A stretch of 61,641 nucleotides of DNA from an uncultured Oscillospiraceae bacterium. Lineage in GTDB: Bacteria; Bacillota; Clostridia; Oscillospirales; Oscillospiraceae. The position numbers and the translations under genes are program-made. The notes beneath the pieces are model-generated. The model was not told the DNA's origin, searched no databases, and saw nothing but the letters and a program-made list of their open reading frames with translations. The stretch lies in contig CAKTNS010000009.1 in NCBI GenBank assembly GCA_934589225.1, positions 1 to 61,641 on the forward strand, in the 5' to 3' direction. Below, in pieces: positions 1 through 8,312 of this stretch (position 1 is its first letter; each line of letters begins with the position of its first letter).

Positions 1-300
1 AAGGAAGTCAAGGCTTACTTCAAGGGCGAGTACGGCATTGCCCCCGCTCCCGTGGACGCCGACCTGGAGAAGCGCATTCTGGCCGAGGCCGGTATGGACG
101 CTCCCATGGACTGCCGTGTAGAGGACAGCAAGCGCACCGGTGAGGAGTTCGCCGCCGCCAAGGCCGCCCTGGGCGATCTGGCTCAGAGCGAAGAGGATGT
201 TATGAGCTACATCTGCTTCCCCGCCCAGGCCGAAAAGTTCCTGGAAGGCCGTAAGGCAAAGGAAGAGAACAAGGTTACCTATACCATTACCGAGGCCTAA
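1..300 (+). CDS. Oxaloacetate decarboxylase alpha subunit, C-terminal end (partial)
   Basis: The reading frame is open from base 1 and ends at TAA, so only the last 99 residues are present. The tail (KEVKAYFKGEYG, then a charged helical segment) resembles the C-terminal conserved carboxyltransferase domain of OadA/PycB-type subunits, which move the carboxyl group of oxaloacetate to biotin. It lacks a biotin domain; that is a separate gene downstream. The gamma, biotin carrier and beta genes follow at short spacing, so this is the first visible gene of a sodium-pump decarboxylase operon. The OadA/PycB type of alpha subunit points to oxaloacetate rather than an acyl-CoA substrate; a pyruvate carboxylase B subunit is the alternative. 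Confidence 0.85.
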   Translation, partial: KEVKAYFKGEYGIAPAPVDADLEKRILAEAGMDAPMDCRVEDSKRTGEEFAAAKAALGDLAQSEEDVMSYICFPAQAEKFLEGRKAKEENKVTYTITEA

Positions 301-315
301 GGAGGGTATCACGTT

Positions 316-672
316 ATGATGCTTACTTCTGATATTTCCATTGGCGAAGCCGGCGTTTACGCGCTGCTGGGCTATGCGGTGGTATTCTTCGGCCTGATTT
401 TGCTGATGTGCGTCATCGTCGCCATGGGCAAGTATTTTGCCGGGAAGGATGCCAAGCTGGCCGCCGCTTCCGCCGCTGCCGCCAAGGCAACTGCGCCCAC
501 TGCCCCCGCGGTTCCTGCCGCTGCAAAGGCTGTGGCCCCCGGTTCTGCCGGTGAGCTGCTGCTCCACGATGTTGAACCCAAGACTGCGGCCATGATTATG
601 GCCATCGTAGCCGACAAGATGGGCAAGCCCCTGAACGAGCTGCGTTTCAAATCCATTAAGGAGGTCAAATAA
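316..672 (+). CDS. oadG: Sodium-pump decarboxylase gamma subunit (OadG family)
   Basis: A 118-residue protein with one N-terminal membrane helix (about residues 15-40), an Ala/Pro-rich flexible linker (about 50-75) and a C-terminal soluble segment. This is the usual OadG arrangement: a small subunit that tethers the peripheral alpha subunit to the membrane beta subunit and assists assembly. GGAGGG lies 9 bases before the first of two consecutive ATGs. It sits between the alpha and biotin-carrier genes, and AAGGAGG inside its last codons serves the next gene. The family is weakly conserved, so the call rests on size, topology and operon position. Confidence 0.85.
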   Translation: MMLTSDISIGEAGVYALLGYAVVFFGLILLMCVIVAMGKYFAGKDAKLAAASAAAAKATAPTAPAVPAAAKAVAPGSAGELLLHDVEPKTAAMIMAIVADKMGKPLNELRFKSIKEVK

Positions 673-674
673 TC

Positions 675-1079
675 ATGAAATACAAAGTGACTTTGAAGGG
701 CCGTACTTACGAAGTCGAGGTGGAAGCCGGCGAGGCCATCCTGCTTGACGAGTACGAAGCCATTGCACCTTCCGCTCCCGCCGCGGCTCCTGCTGCCGCC
801 GCCCCCGCTGCTGCTGCTCCTGCCGCTGCCCCCGCTCCTGCCGCCGCTCCCGTGGTGACCGGTGCCGGTGAGCCCGTCAACGCCCCCATGCCCGGCAACA
901 TCCTGAAGGTCAATGTGACCGCCGGTCAGGCTGTCAAGTCCGGTGACGTTCTGTGCGTGCTGGAGGCTATGAAGATGGAGAACGAGATCATGGCTCCCAA
1001 GGACGGAACCGTTACCCAGGTTCTGGTCTCCAAGGGCTCCAATGTGGACACTGGGGCACCTCTGGTCGTGATCGGTTAA
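675..1079 (+). CDS. Biotin carboxyl carrier protein of the decarboxylase
   Basis: A 134-residue biotinyl protein. Residues 1-25 form a short beta-rich start, about 30-65 an Ala/Pro linker built of near-repeats, and about 66-134 the biotinyl domain with the canonical EAMKMENEI; Lys100 is the expected biotinylation site. The swinging biotin carries CO2 from the alpha carboxyltransferase to the beta subunit. The start lies 2 bases after the gamma stop. A free-standing carrier explains why the alpha subunit lacks its own biotin domain. Confidence 0.93.
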   Translation: MKYKVTLKGRTYEVEVEAGEAILLDEYEAIAPSAPAAAPAAAAPAAAAPAAAPAPAAAPVVTGAGEPVNAPMPGNILKVNVTAGQAVKSGDVLCVLEAMKMENEIMAPKDGTVTQVLVSKGSNVDTGAPLVVIG

Positions 1080-1091
1080 GGAGGGCTCCCA

Positions 1092-2303
1092 ATGAATGTT
1101 GGCGCGATCCTGCTGAAGCTCTGGAATAACTCCGGCTTTGCCGCGATTATTACCGGCTTCGTATCCAATAACGGCTGGCAGAACCTGGTGATGCTGGCCA
1201 TCGCCTGCGTACTGCTGTACCTGGCCATCGTCAAGAAGTTTGAGCCCCTGCTGCTGGTGGGCATCGCCTTCGGCTGCCTGCTGACCAACCTGCCCAACGC
1301 GGGCCTGTACCATCAGAACCTGTGGGATGCCTTTATGGACCCCTCCAGCCCCATGTATCACAGCTTCGGCCAGATCATGCGGGAGGGCGGCCTGCTGGAC
1401 ATCTTCTACATCGGTGTCAAGACCAGCCTGTATCCCTGCCTGATCTTTATGGGCGTTGGTGCCATGACCGACTTTGGCCCCTTGCTCTCCAACCCCAAGA
1501 GCCTGCTGCTGGGCGCTGCCGCCCAGCTGGGCGTGTTCGTTGCCTTCTTCGGTGCCGTTTGTATGGGCTTCACCGGCCGTGAAGCCGCTTCCATCGGCAT
1601 CATCGGCGGCGCGGACGGCCCCACCGCCATCTTCCTGACCACCCGTCTGGCCCCTCATCTGCTGGGTGCCATCGCCGTGGCAGCTTATTCCTACATGGCC
1701 CTGATCCCTCTGATCCAGCCCCCCATTATGAATCTGCTGACCTCCCCCGAGGCCCGGAAGATCAAGATGGTCCAGACCCGGAACGTGAGCAAGACCGAGA
1801 AGATCATCTTCCCGATCCTCGTCACCATGTTCGTGGCTCTGCTGCTGCCCGACACCGCTCCTCTGATCGGCTGCCTGATGCTGGGCAACCTCTTCAAGGA
1901 GACCGGCTGCACCGAGCGTCTGTCTGACACCGTGCAGAATGCCCTGATGAACATCGTCACCATTCTGCTGTCCACCGCCGTGGGCTCCACCATGGTGGGC
2001 TCCACCTTCCTGACCGCTCAGACCCTGAAGATCGTCGTTCTGGGCGTGGTCGCTTTTGGCATCTCCACCGCCGGCGGTCTGCTGGGCGGCGACGTGATGT
2101 GCTGGGCCACCAAGGGCAAGGTCAACCCCCTGATCGGCTCCGCCGGTGTTTCCGCCGTGCCCATGGCCGCCCGTGTTTCCAACAAGGAAGGCCAGAAAGC
2201 CAACCCCGCAAACTTCCTGCTGATGCACGCCATGGGCCCCAACGTGGCCGGCGTCATCGGCTCCGCCATCGCCGCAGGCTTCCTGCTGAGCGTATTCGGC
2301 TAA
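1092..2303 (+). CDS. oadB: Sodium-translocating decarboxylase beta subunit
   Basis: A 403-residue polytopic membrane protein of the OadB/MmdB/GcdB family, which decarboxylates carboxybiotin and couples this to Na+ export. Supporting motifs are GGADGPTAIF near residue 170, whose Asp is the conserved ion/proton-coupling residue of the family, and LGNLFKETG near 260. Length is normal. AAGGAGGG precedes the ATG. It is the last gene of the operon and is followed at once by a strong intrinsic terminator. Confidence 0.95.
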   Translation: MNVGAILLKLWNNSGFAAIITGFVSNNGWQNLVMLAIACVLLYLAIVKKFEPLLLVGIAFGCLLTNLPNAGLYHQNLWDAFMDPSSPMYHSFGQIMREGGLLDIFYIGVKTSLYPCLIFMGVGAMTDFGPLLSNPKSLLLGAAAQLGVFVAFFGAVCMGFTGREAASIGIIGGADGPTAIFLTTRLAPHLLGAIAVAAYSYMALIPLIQPPIMNLLTSPEARKIKMVQTRNVSKTEKIIFPILVTMFVALLLPDTAPLIGCLMLGNLFKETGCTERLSDTVQNALMNIVTILLSTAVGSTMVGSTFLTAQTLKIVVLGVVAFGISTAGGLLGGDVMCWATKGKVNPLIGSAGVSAVPMAARVSNKEGQKANPANFLLMHAMGPNVAGVIGSAIAAGFLLSVFG

Positions 2304-2308
2304 ATCGA

Positions 2309-2350
2309 CGCAAAAACCGCCTCGGGCTTCCGCTCGAGGCGGTTTTTGCG
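2309..2350 (+). terminator. Rho-independent terminator of the decarboxylase operon
   Basis: Near-perfect inverted repeat with arms CGCAAAAACCGCCTCG and CGAGGCGGTTTTTGCG around a short loop, starting 6 bases after the oadB stop and carrying a T-run on the + strand. Confidence 0.9.
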
Positions 2351-3283
2351 TAAATTGACAATTGACAATGGACAATTGACAATTATTTGGCAACGGACGT
2401 GCCTGCTTTTAGAATACGTTGGTTAAAGAATACACGCCCCAGCGAAACCGTAGGGAACGGCCTGTGTGCCGTTCCGGGAACGCCGCGAATATCACCCGTG
2501 CGGGTGAATGGTACCACCCACCAACATGCCCGTAGGGGTGGTGCTCCGCGCAGCGAATCAAAATCTATTGATTGCCGGTGGCAATCACTCCTTTATTCAT
2601 CGGCAATCTGCCGCCCGCTACGTTTCGGATACAACCTGTGCGGTTGAAGGGTACTACGCCATGTAGCGGCGATGATTCATCGCCATGCCGCGTTGCGAAT
2701 AAGACCCGTGCGAAAAAAACGGAACCACCCCCCGATATGTCATCCCGACCGAGTGAAACGAGCGGAGGGATCTTCTCAAGTAGCAAATTTTACCTTGTGT
2801 TGGTTCATCATCCCACGTGGTGGATTCCTCCGCTCCGCTGACGCTACGGTCGGAATGACAAAAGGGGGGACGCGTCTGGTTTTTGCTGGAAACGGTTCCG
2901 TGCTTTCACGTGCGGAACGGCACACAGGCCGTTCCCTACGGTTTCGCTGGGAGGTCATACCTCTGCGCCCGCTGTTCCTACAATGCGGAACGCCGTACCG
3001 TCCCTCATCCACCGCCTGCGGGCGGTCCCCCTTCCCCGGTGGGGAAGGTCTTGGTGCTTGCCTTTGGGCCGTAGCGGAAAATCCAGAGCCTCAAAAGCAC
3101 GGTACACCCTTGGGGGAAGCTGGCAGGGCGCAGCCCTGACTGATGAGGGGGCGGGGCAGCGTGAAATATTTTAGGAACAGTAGGCGAATTCGTATAAACG
3201 TACCCCCATCCTGTCATTCAGGCCTTAGCGTCAGCGAGCGGAGAAATCTACCCAAGTTGCAGATTTTTCCCCCTACGCAGGCT
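2351..3283. repeat. Composite intergenic repeat block
   Basis: About 930 bases without a credible gene. From left: a tandem ATTGACA/CAATT array (about 2354-2384), a hairpin module with GGAACGGCCTGTGTGCCGTTCC (about 2455-2480), a module related to CGGCAATCTGCCGCCCGC (about 2602), a long palindrome bounded by GTCATCCCGACC and GGTCGGAATGAC (2739-2859), the GGAACGG...CCGTTCC module again (about 2915), and a CCACCGCCTGCGGGCGG module (about 3008). The same modules recur in the other repeat blocks listed here; the block near 32.5-32.9 kb carries them in reverse order and orientation. No transposase is encoded. Confidence 0.75.
2739..2859. repeat. MITE-like long palindrome (GTCATTCC family)
   Basis: About 121 bp with imperfect inverted termini: GTCATCCCGACCGAGTG on the left mirrors the GGTCGGAATGAC end on the right, and AGCGGAGGGATC mirrors GATTCCTCCGCT. 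Related copies lie at 32572-32694 and 46082-46201, with degenerate ones near 3213 and 15645-15760. A non-autonomous element or structured-RNA repeat is likely; no coding capacity. Confidence 0.7.
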
Positions 3284-3331
3284 AAAAAAACCACATGGGC
3301 CCCTGTTTGGGATTTTCCATGTGGTTTTTTT
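3284..3331 (-). terminator. Terminator of the sugar ABC operon
   Basis: AAAAAAACCACATGG pairs with CCATGTGGTTTTTTT around an 18-base loop. It lies just past the stop of the last minus-strand gene and can also stop + strand transcription from the repeat block. Confidence 0.88.
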
Positions 3332-3340
3332 ATCGATGTG

Positions 3341-3538
3341 TTATCTGGCTTTGCCGGAATAGGGCTTGTTATAGACAAACAGCGCCGTCAGCAGGCAGAT
3401 GATGCCCAGAAGCATGATGCCCAGGCCTTTGAGCTGGCCGGTCATGTTCCAGCCGACAATGGTCAGGACCATGCCGAGGACGAAGAAGGCCAGGATCAGA
3501 ATGGCCCGCAGGCCCATGTGTTCTTTCCAAAATTTCAT
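3341..3538 (-). CDS. Small two-helix membrane protein of the ABC operon
   Basis: 65 residues with two hydrophobic helices (about 11-28 and 36-56) and a basic C-terminus. It starts 9 bases after the second permease stop, with AAGGTG as ribosome site. Small membrane proteins of this size and position (DUF6903-like, by my recollection of the family) are common at the end of carbohydrate ABC operons in Clostridia. Function is unknown; an accessory role in transporter assembly is an inference. Its place before the terminator argues that it is a real gene. Confidence 0.7.
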   Translation of the reverse strand: MKFWKEHMGLRAILILAFFVLGMVLTIVGWNMTGQLKGLGIMLLGIICLLTALFVYNKPYSGKAR

Positions 3539-3547
3539 AGTCGCACC

Positions 3548-4435
3548 TTAGCCTTTCAGACCGCCCACGGTCATGCCCTTGGTCAGATTCTTCTGGACGC
3601 AGATGTAGAGGATCAGCACCGGCAGCATGACCAGCACCAAGCCCGCATACATGGGGCCGTATTCCGCGGCGGACTGCTGGGCCTGCATCAGATTCAGCAG
3701 ACCGGCGGGCAACGTCCACTGCTCCTTCGCAGTGACCAGGGTCTTGATGATGATGTATTCATTCCAGAAGGACATGAAATTAAAGAGGATCACGGTGATG
3801 ATGGAGGGCTTGGCCATGGGGAAGATGACCTGGAGCATGGTCCGGGCGTAGCCGGAGCCGTCAATATAGGCTGCTTCCTCAAAGTCATGGGGCAGAGTTG
3901 CAAAGTAACTGGAGAGCAGATAAATGGTAAAGGGCAGGGCGGTGGCGGCATAGACAATGGCCACCACAATGTGGTTATTCAACAGGAAGGCCTTGCCCAG
4001 CACACCCTTGAGCCACTTATCTCCATCGGAGAGCATCAGATAAATGGGAACCACAATATAGTTAACATTGATAAAGAGTCCGGCCATAAAGCAGGTGTTC
4101 ATAAATTTCCGACCGGTGAAGCGGAATCTGGCCAGGGCGTAGGAGGCGGGCAGGGCTACCACCAGCAGAATGGCCAGAGCCAGCAGGGTGACAAAAATGG
4201 AGTGGAGCATATAGCCGCCCATATTGGCCTTTGTCCAGGCATCTACAAAGTTCTGCCAGTGGATGTGGCTGGGCAATGCCCAGGGGCTGCCGTAGTGCTC
4301 GGCGGTCTCCTTGACGGAGGCCATCATGACCCACAGTACGGGAATCAGGATCATGATAGCCAGCAGGCCCAGGACCACGTAGATAAACAGCTTATACAGC
4401 CGCTGGGCGGTGCTTGTTTCTTTTTGCAGTTTCAT
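3548..4435 (-). CDS. Carbohydrate ABC transporter permease (MalG/UgpE type)
   Basis: 295 residues with six predicted membrane helices and the cytoplasmic EAA loop FEEAAYIDGSGY near residue 190, which docks the ATPase. This is the second permease of an importer of the CUT1 (sugar/oligosaccharide) class. It starts 12 bases after the first permease. The C-terminal KGMTVGGLKG is typical of MalG-like proteins. Substrate cannot be read from the permease; N-acetylglucosamine/chitobiose-type transporters (NgcG-like) are one possibility. Confidence 0.92.
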   Translation of the reverse strand: MKLQKETSTAQRLYKLFIYVVLGLLAIMILIPVLWVMMASVKETAEHYGSPWALPSHIHWQNFVDAWTKANMGGYMLHSIFVTLLALAILLVVALPASYALARFRFTGRKFMNTCFMAGLFINVNYIVVPIYLMLSDGDKWLKGVLGKAFLLNNHIVVAIVYAATALPFTIYLLSSYFATLPHDFEEAAYIDGSGYARTMLQVIFPMAKPSIITVILFNFMSFWNEYIIIKTLVTAKEQWTLPAGLLNLMQAQQSAAEYGPMYAGLVLVMLPVLILYICVQKNLTKGMTVGGLKG

Positions 4436-4447
4436 CGGGGCACCTCC

Positions 4448-5329
4448 TTAGTATTCCAGCACTTCACGCTCGGTGACCTTGTTCACCAGAGCGGACAGGC
4501 CGAAGGACACCACAAAAATCACAACGCCGATGGCCATGGCGTAGCCATAGCCGCCGCCCAGGTTTTTCTGGTTGTACATGTAAAGCAGGGCCACATTGGA
4601 GGCGTTGTTGGGGCCGCCGCCGGTCATGGCACTGACAAACAGGAAGGCCATGTTGATGGTGGAAATGACGAAGAAGGTCAGGGTGGTGCGGATGTTGGTC
4701 CAGATCAGGGGAATGGTGATCTGGGTAAACTGGGTCAGGCGGCTGGCCCCGTCCAGACCGGCGGATTCATACAGGGAGCCGGGAACGGCGGACATGGAGG
4801 CCATATACATGACCATGTAGTAGCCGATGGCCTGCCAGACCATGGCAATGATGATGCTGGTGATGACATGCTCCTCGCCCTTCCAGAGGATGCCGTTTTT
4901 GCCGAACAGATTCAGAATGCTGTTTAAAAGGCCCCGGTCAATGTCATAGATGGCGGAAAAAATACCGGAGATGACGACTACGGAGAGAATATTGGGGATG
5001 TAGAACACGATGCGGAAAAAGTCCTGGCCCTTCAGCTTCTCCCGGGTCAGGATGCCGGCGAAAATCAGGGCCGTTGCCATGGTAAAGACCGTGACCATGA
5101 CGATCAGCAGCAGCATGTTCTGCATGGAACGGATGAATGTGGCGTCCTTCAGCAGCATCCGGAAGTTTTTGAGACCAATAAACACCTCATTGGGATTAAA
5201 GGTGCTCCGCTGGTACAGGGACAGCCGGAAGACATTGAAGGTGGGGATGACCATGAAAATCGTAAACAGGATCACCGCCGGGGCAACGCACAGCACCAAA
5301 AAGCAGCTGCGCTTGGGGTCTCTTCTCAT
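4448..5329 (-). CDS. Carbohydrate ABC transporter permease (MalF/UgpA type)
   Basis: 293 residues, six membrane helices, and the EAA-loop motif YESAGLDGASRLTQF near residue 205. It pairs with the downstream MalG-type permease to form the membrane channel of a CUT1 sugar importer. It is separated from the binding-protein gene by about 150 bases containing two hairpins. No ATP-binding gene is in the operon, so the transporter must use an ATPase encoded elsewhere, as MsiK-type shared ATPases do in other Gram-positives. Confidence 0.92.
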   Translation of the reverse strand: MRRDPKRSCFLVLCVAPAVILFTIFMVIPTFNVFRLSLYQRSTFNPNEVFIGLKNFRMLLKDATFIRSMQNMLLLIVMVTVFTMATALIFAGILTREKLKGQDFFRIVFYIPNILSVVVISGIFSAIYDIDRGLLNSILNLFGKNGILWKGEEHVITSIIIAMVWQAIGYYMVMYMASMSAVPGSLYESAGLDGASRLTQFTQITIPLIWTNIRTTLTFFVISTINMAFLFVSAMTGGGPNNASNVALLYMYNQKNLGGGYGYAMAIGVVIFVVSFGLSALVNKVTEREVLEY

Positions 5330-5374
5330 TGATTACCAACTCCTTATATTTTTTACATCCAAGATATTTTCCAC

Positions 5375-5395
5375 TGGACAGACGGTATCTGTCCA
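5375..5395 (-). other. Perfect hairpin between binding-protein and permease genes
   Basis: TGGACAGA and TCTGTCCA flank a five-base loop. On the minus strand it follows the attenuator hairpin and precedes the permease start; a processing or mRNA-stability element is plausible. Confidence 0.5.
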
Positions 5396-5411
5396 CGGGA
5401 AAGGATCTTCG

Positions 5412-5446
5412 AAAAAGGGTGACAGCGACAGAAGTCACTGTCACCC
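5412..5446 (-). terminator. Internal attenuator/terminator of the sugar ABC operon
   Basis: GGGTGACAG pairs with CTGTCACCC, extended by three more pairs past one mismatch, with an AGAA apex. On the minus strand a TTTTT run follows the stem. It lies between the binding-protein stop and the first permease, where partial termination would give more binding protein than permease. Confidence 0.7.
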
Positions 5447-5478
5447 TCTTGGTTACCGTAGGGCCTTTAAACCTTCAA

Positions 5479-6858
5479 TCAGCTCAGCTTGGCAGCGGCC
5501 ATCTGGGCGGAGTTGGTCTTGACCAGGTTTGCGTAGTCATCGATGGTGATGGTACCGGAGACCAGGGAATCGATGGGGGCAAAGAAGGTGTCGGAAACGG
5601 TCACGCCGGGGATCTCACCGAAGGCGGCGAAAGCACCCATGCAGGCCTTGGCGCCGTTGTCGTAGATGGAGTAGAACACCTTGTTCTCGCCTTCCAGGCT
5701 GTCAGCAACGCCGACGATGGGCTGGATGGCGCCGGAGGCGGCGAAGATCTCGGCAGCCTTGTCGGAGTACAGGAAGGCCACGAACTGCTCGGCCTCGGAG
5801 ATGTGCTCGGCAGCGGCGGGGATCCAGGACTGCTCGAACCAGCAGTAAGCGTAGGGGGCGGCGCTGGCGTCAAAGCCGGGCAGGGCGGTCATGCCCCAGG
5901 CAAAGTCGTTGGTCAGAGTGGCCTCGGCGTCTCTCATTTCGCCGGTGATCCAGGTGCCGTTGGGCATGAACAGGGCATCGTTGGTCATAACCATCAGCTG
6001 GTTCTTGGTGAAGTCCTGGTTGTTGGCCTGGGCGGGGGTGTTGGGGTGGACATAGGTGGCCAGCTTGGCGATCACGTCCAGAACCTTCTGGGCCTCGGGG
6101 GTATCCCATACGCCCTCTTCGTAGTTGCTGATGGACTCCCACAGCTCGGTGCCGCCAACAGAGGCGATCAGAGTGGGGATAAAGGTGTCAAAGTAGCCGG
6201 TGGTGGGGTAGGTGAACAGGGAGATGCCTTCCTTGGCGGCCTCGTCGCCCAGGGCCCACATCTCGTCCCAGGTGGTGGGAACTTCCCAGCCCTTCTCCTC
6301 AAACAGCTTGGCATTGTAGAACAGGCCGCAGGGAGAGTAGAACATGGGAGCCAGGTAGGTCTTGCCATCGCCGTAGGGGCTGGTGATGGAAGTCTCGGTG
6401 AAGCCGCCGACGATCTTGTCAGCAGGGGTCTTGCTCTCGCCGGGGATGGTGGTGGAGAGCATGTTGGTCAGGTCGTGCAGGGCGTTGGCCTTGATCAGCT
6501 GCTCGGTCAGACCGGCAGGACGGCCGATGGCCAGGTGTACCACGTCGGGGAACTCGCCGTTCTGCATGGGGCCGGAGAGCACGTCCTCCAGGTTCTTGTC
6601 GGTGGTCAGCTCCACCTTGATGCCGGTCTCGGCCTCAAAAGCGGCAGCGACCTCGGTCCACATCTGGGCACCGTAGCCGGTCTCGATGGCGGCGACCTTG
6701 ATGGTAGCGGCTTCGGCAGCGGAAGCCTCGGTGGCGGGTACTTCGGCAGCGGGAGCGTCAGTCTTGGGTGCCTCGGTGGCAGCAGGGGCAGAGCCGCCGC
6801 AGGCTGCCAGACCCATGACCATGGTCAGAGCCAGCAGAAGGGCAAAGATCTTCTTCAT
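5479..6858 (-). CDS. Sugar ABC transporter substrate-binding lipoprotein
   Basis: 459 residues. The N-terminus KKIFALLLALTMVMGLAACG is a lipoprotein signal with lipobox LAAC, then an Ala/Thr/Glu linker to about residue 50, then a family-1 type extracellular solute-binding fold (ETGIKVELTT, FPDVVHLAIG, WDEMWALGDEAAKEG). It captures the sugar outside the membrane for the two permeases. An in-frame upstream ATG overlaps the GGAGG ribosome site, so the ATG eight bases after that site is taken as the start. It heads the operon and diverges from an AraC regulator, the probable controller. Substrate unknown; NgcE-like amino-sugar binding is possible but not demonstrated. Confidence 0.92.
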   Translation of the reverse strand: MKKIFALLLALTMVMGLAACGGSAPAATEAPKTDAPAAEVPATEASAAEAATIKVAAIETGYGAQMWTEVAAAFEAETGIKVELTTDKNLEDVLSGPMQNGEFPDVVHLAIGRPAGLTEQLIKANALHDLTNMLSTTIPGESKTPADKIVGGFTETSITSPYGDGKTYLAPMFYSPCGLFYNAKLFEEKGWEVPTTWDEMWALGDEAAKEGISLFTYPTTGYFDTFIPTLIASVGGTELWESISNYEEGVWDTPEAQKVLDVIAKLATYVHPNTPAQANNQDFTKNQLMVMTNDALFMPNGTWITGEMRDAEATLTNDFAWGMTALPGFDASAAPYAYCWFEQSWIPAAAEHISEAEQFVAFLYSDKAAEIFAASGAIQPIVGVADSLEGENKVFYSIYDNGAKACMGAFAAFGEIPGVTVSDTFFAPIDSLVSGTITIDDYANLVKTNSAQMAAAKLS

Positions 6859-6885
6859 TTGTGTTTCCTCCATATTTTTCGTTTT

Positions 6886-6901
6886 ATGCAGGGTCCTGCA
6901 T
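6886..6901. promoter_or_regulatory. Inverted repeat in the binding-protein leader
   Basis: ATGCAGG-GT-CCTGCAT, arms of 7 with a 2-base centre, lies 28 bases upstream of the binding-protein start and just downstream of a possible minus-strand promoter (TTGCGA, 17 bases, CATTAT). It could be a repressor operator or a short leader hairpin. Confidence 0.4.
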
Positions 6902-7200
6902 TGCCTATATAATGATACAGAAAAAAGTATTTCGCAATCACTTTTTTGCTGAAAACTTTATATATCTTGCGCACAAAATGAACTTTGTTTATTACTGATA
7001 AATCCGGGAAGCGGGATTTGTGCAACTTACCCATAGCTGAAGACCAGGAAATTTTCTACGACTGCCTGTTGATTTTTGCGGAATATTGTCCGGATTCCCT
7101 CTTTTCAATTTCAGCAAGATGTATTATAATAGAAACAATATATATAAAGCTACCGTGCCCTGGCCCGTCCCATGGCACAATACGGAAAGGAAGAATCGGA

Positions 7201-8057
7201 TGAGCAACACCAGATACGATTTACAGGCTAAAAATATTCATACGGACAGCGATAAGGCAAAACTGCTCTATATCAGCAGCGCAAAATACGGCGGCGACTG
7301 GTTCAGTGTGCCCCATACCCACAACTGCGCGGAGCTGTTTTACGTCATCGGCGGAAAAGGACAGTTCCTGGTGACAGATCGCTCTTTCACCATTACCGCC
7401 GGGGATATGGTCATTGTAAATCCCCATGTGGAGCATACGGAAACCAGCCTGGCCGCCAGTCCTCTGGAGTACATCGTCATGGGCATTGAGGGCCTGGAGC
7501 TGCACATGGAGGATTCTGCGGACAATTCTTTTTGCATCATCAATTTCTATGATGACGGCAGCGATGTGCAGTTTTATCTGAAAACCATGCTCCGGGAGAT
7601 CGAAGGAAAGCGCATGGGCTTTGAAACCGTGTGCCAGGACCTGCTGGACATTCTGCTGATCAAGCTTCTGCGGAAAACCAATTATTCCAAGGTGCTCTCC
7701 TCCACCGGGGAGGACCTGAGCTCGGATACCGTGGCGGTGCGGCGGTATATCGAAAAGCACTACCGGGAGCCCCTGACCCTGGACCTTCTGGCCCAGAATG
7801 TACACATGAACAAATTCCACCTGGCCCATACCTTCAGCAAGGAATTTGGCCTGTCCCCCTTCAACTATATCCAGCAGCTGCGCATCCGGGAGAGCAAGGA
7901 GCTGCTGTGTACCACCGACTACCCCCTGACCCAGATCGCCAGCATGTGCGGCTTTTCCTCCCCCAGCTACTTCTCCCAACGCTTCCGGGCCTCCGCGGGG
8001 ATCAGCCCCGCCGAATACCGGAAGCGAAACAAGGGCAAAGACGACGTGGAAAAGTGA
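7201..8057 (+). CDS. AraC family transcriptional regulator with cupin sensor
   Basis: 285 residues. About 20-110 form a cupin-like sensing domain (VPHTHNCAELFYVIGG, VNPHVEHTE); about 180-280 hold the paired helix-turn-helix AraC domain ending in FSSPSYFSQRFRASAGISP. GGAAAGG lies just before the chosen ATG; a longer in-frame extension upstream lacks a ribosome site. It is divergent from the sugar ABC operon and very likely activates it when sugar is present. The last ~352 bases of its coding region recur almost identically about 8.2 kb downstream. Confidence 0.92.
7678..8029 (+). repeat. araC-HTH direct repeat, copy 1
   Basis: Encodes the DNA-binding half of the AraC regulator. By eye it differs from copy 2 (15857-16208) at only six positions over 352 bases. 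The two copies bracket the GntR-to-GatZ sugar island. Confidence 0.9.
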
Positions 8058-8246
8058 TCATACCTGCCGCTCCGTCCAGAAAAAAGGCATCACTTTGGAC
8101 AAAGTCGCTGTTACGGCGGTAAACCTGTGCCATGAATGTGGCACATTCGTAGCAGCATCATCAAAAATACCACCACCTGACACATGCGGGAATCGTGAGA
8201 TATTTGTCTGAACGAAGAACTCCGATGTTTATGTGAATACCACTTT

Positions 8247-8290
8247 AAAAAACAGGCAGGCCCAGAAATTATTGGACCTGCCTGTTTTTT
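8247..8290. terminator. Bidirectional terminator between araC and gntR
   Basis: AAAAAACAGGCAGG and CCTGCCTGTTTTTT form a 14-bp stem with T-runs in both directions. It serves the converging araC (+) and GntR (-) genes. The preceding ~190 bases after araC show no gene. Confidence 0.9.
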
Positions 8291-8312
8291 GAGATGGATG
8301 GTTATTGAGAGC

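Noticed and set aside
372..2393. A 673-codon open frame on the minus strand across the decarboxylase genes
   Set aside because: Antisense to clear oad genes, low-complexity Gly/His/Gln composition; an effect of high GC.
2351..3283. Insertion sequence with a coding transposase
   Set aside because: Open frames here have no transposase motifs; the block consists of short palindromic modules.
3143..4927. A 594-codon + strand frame over the ABC permeases
   Set aside because: Antisense shadow of two well-supported permease genes; no ribosome site or domain.
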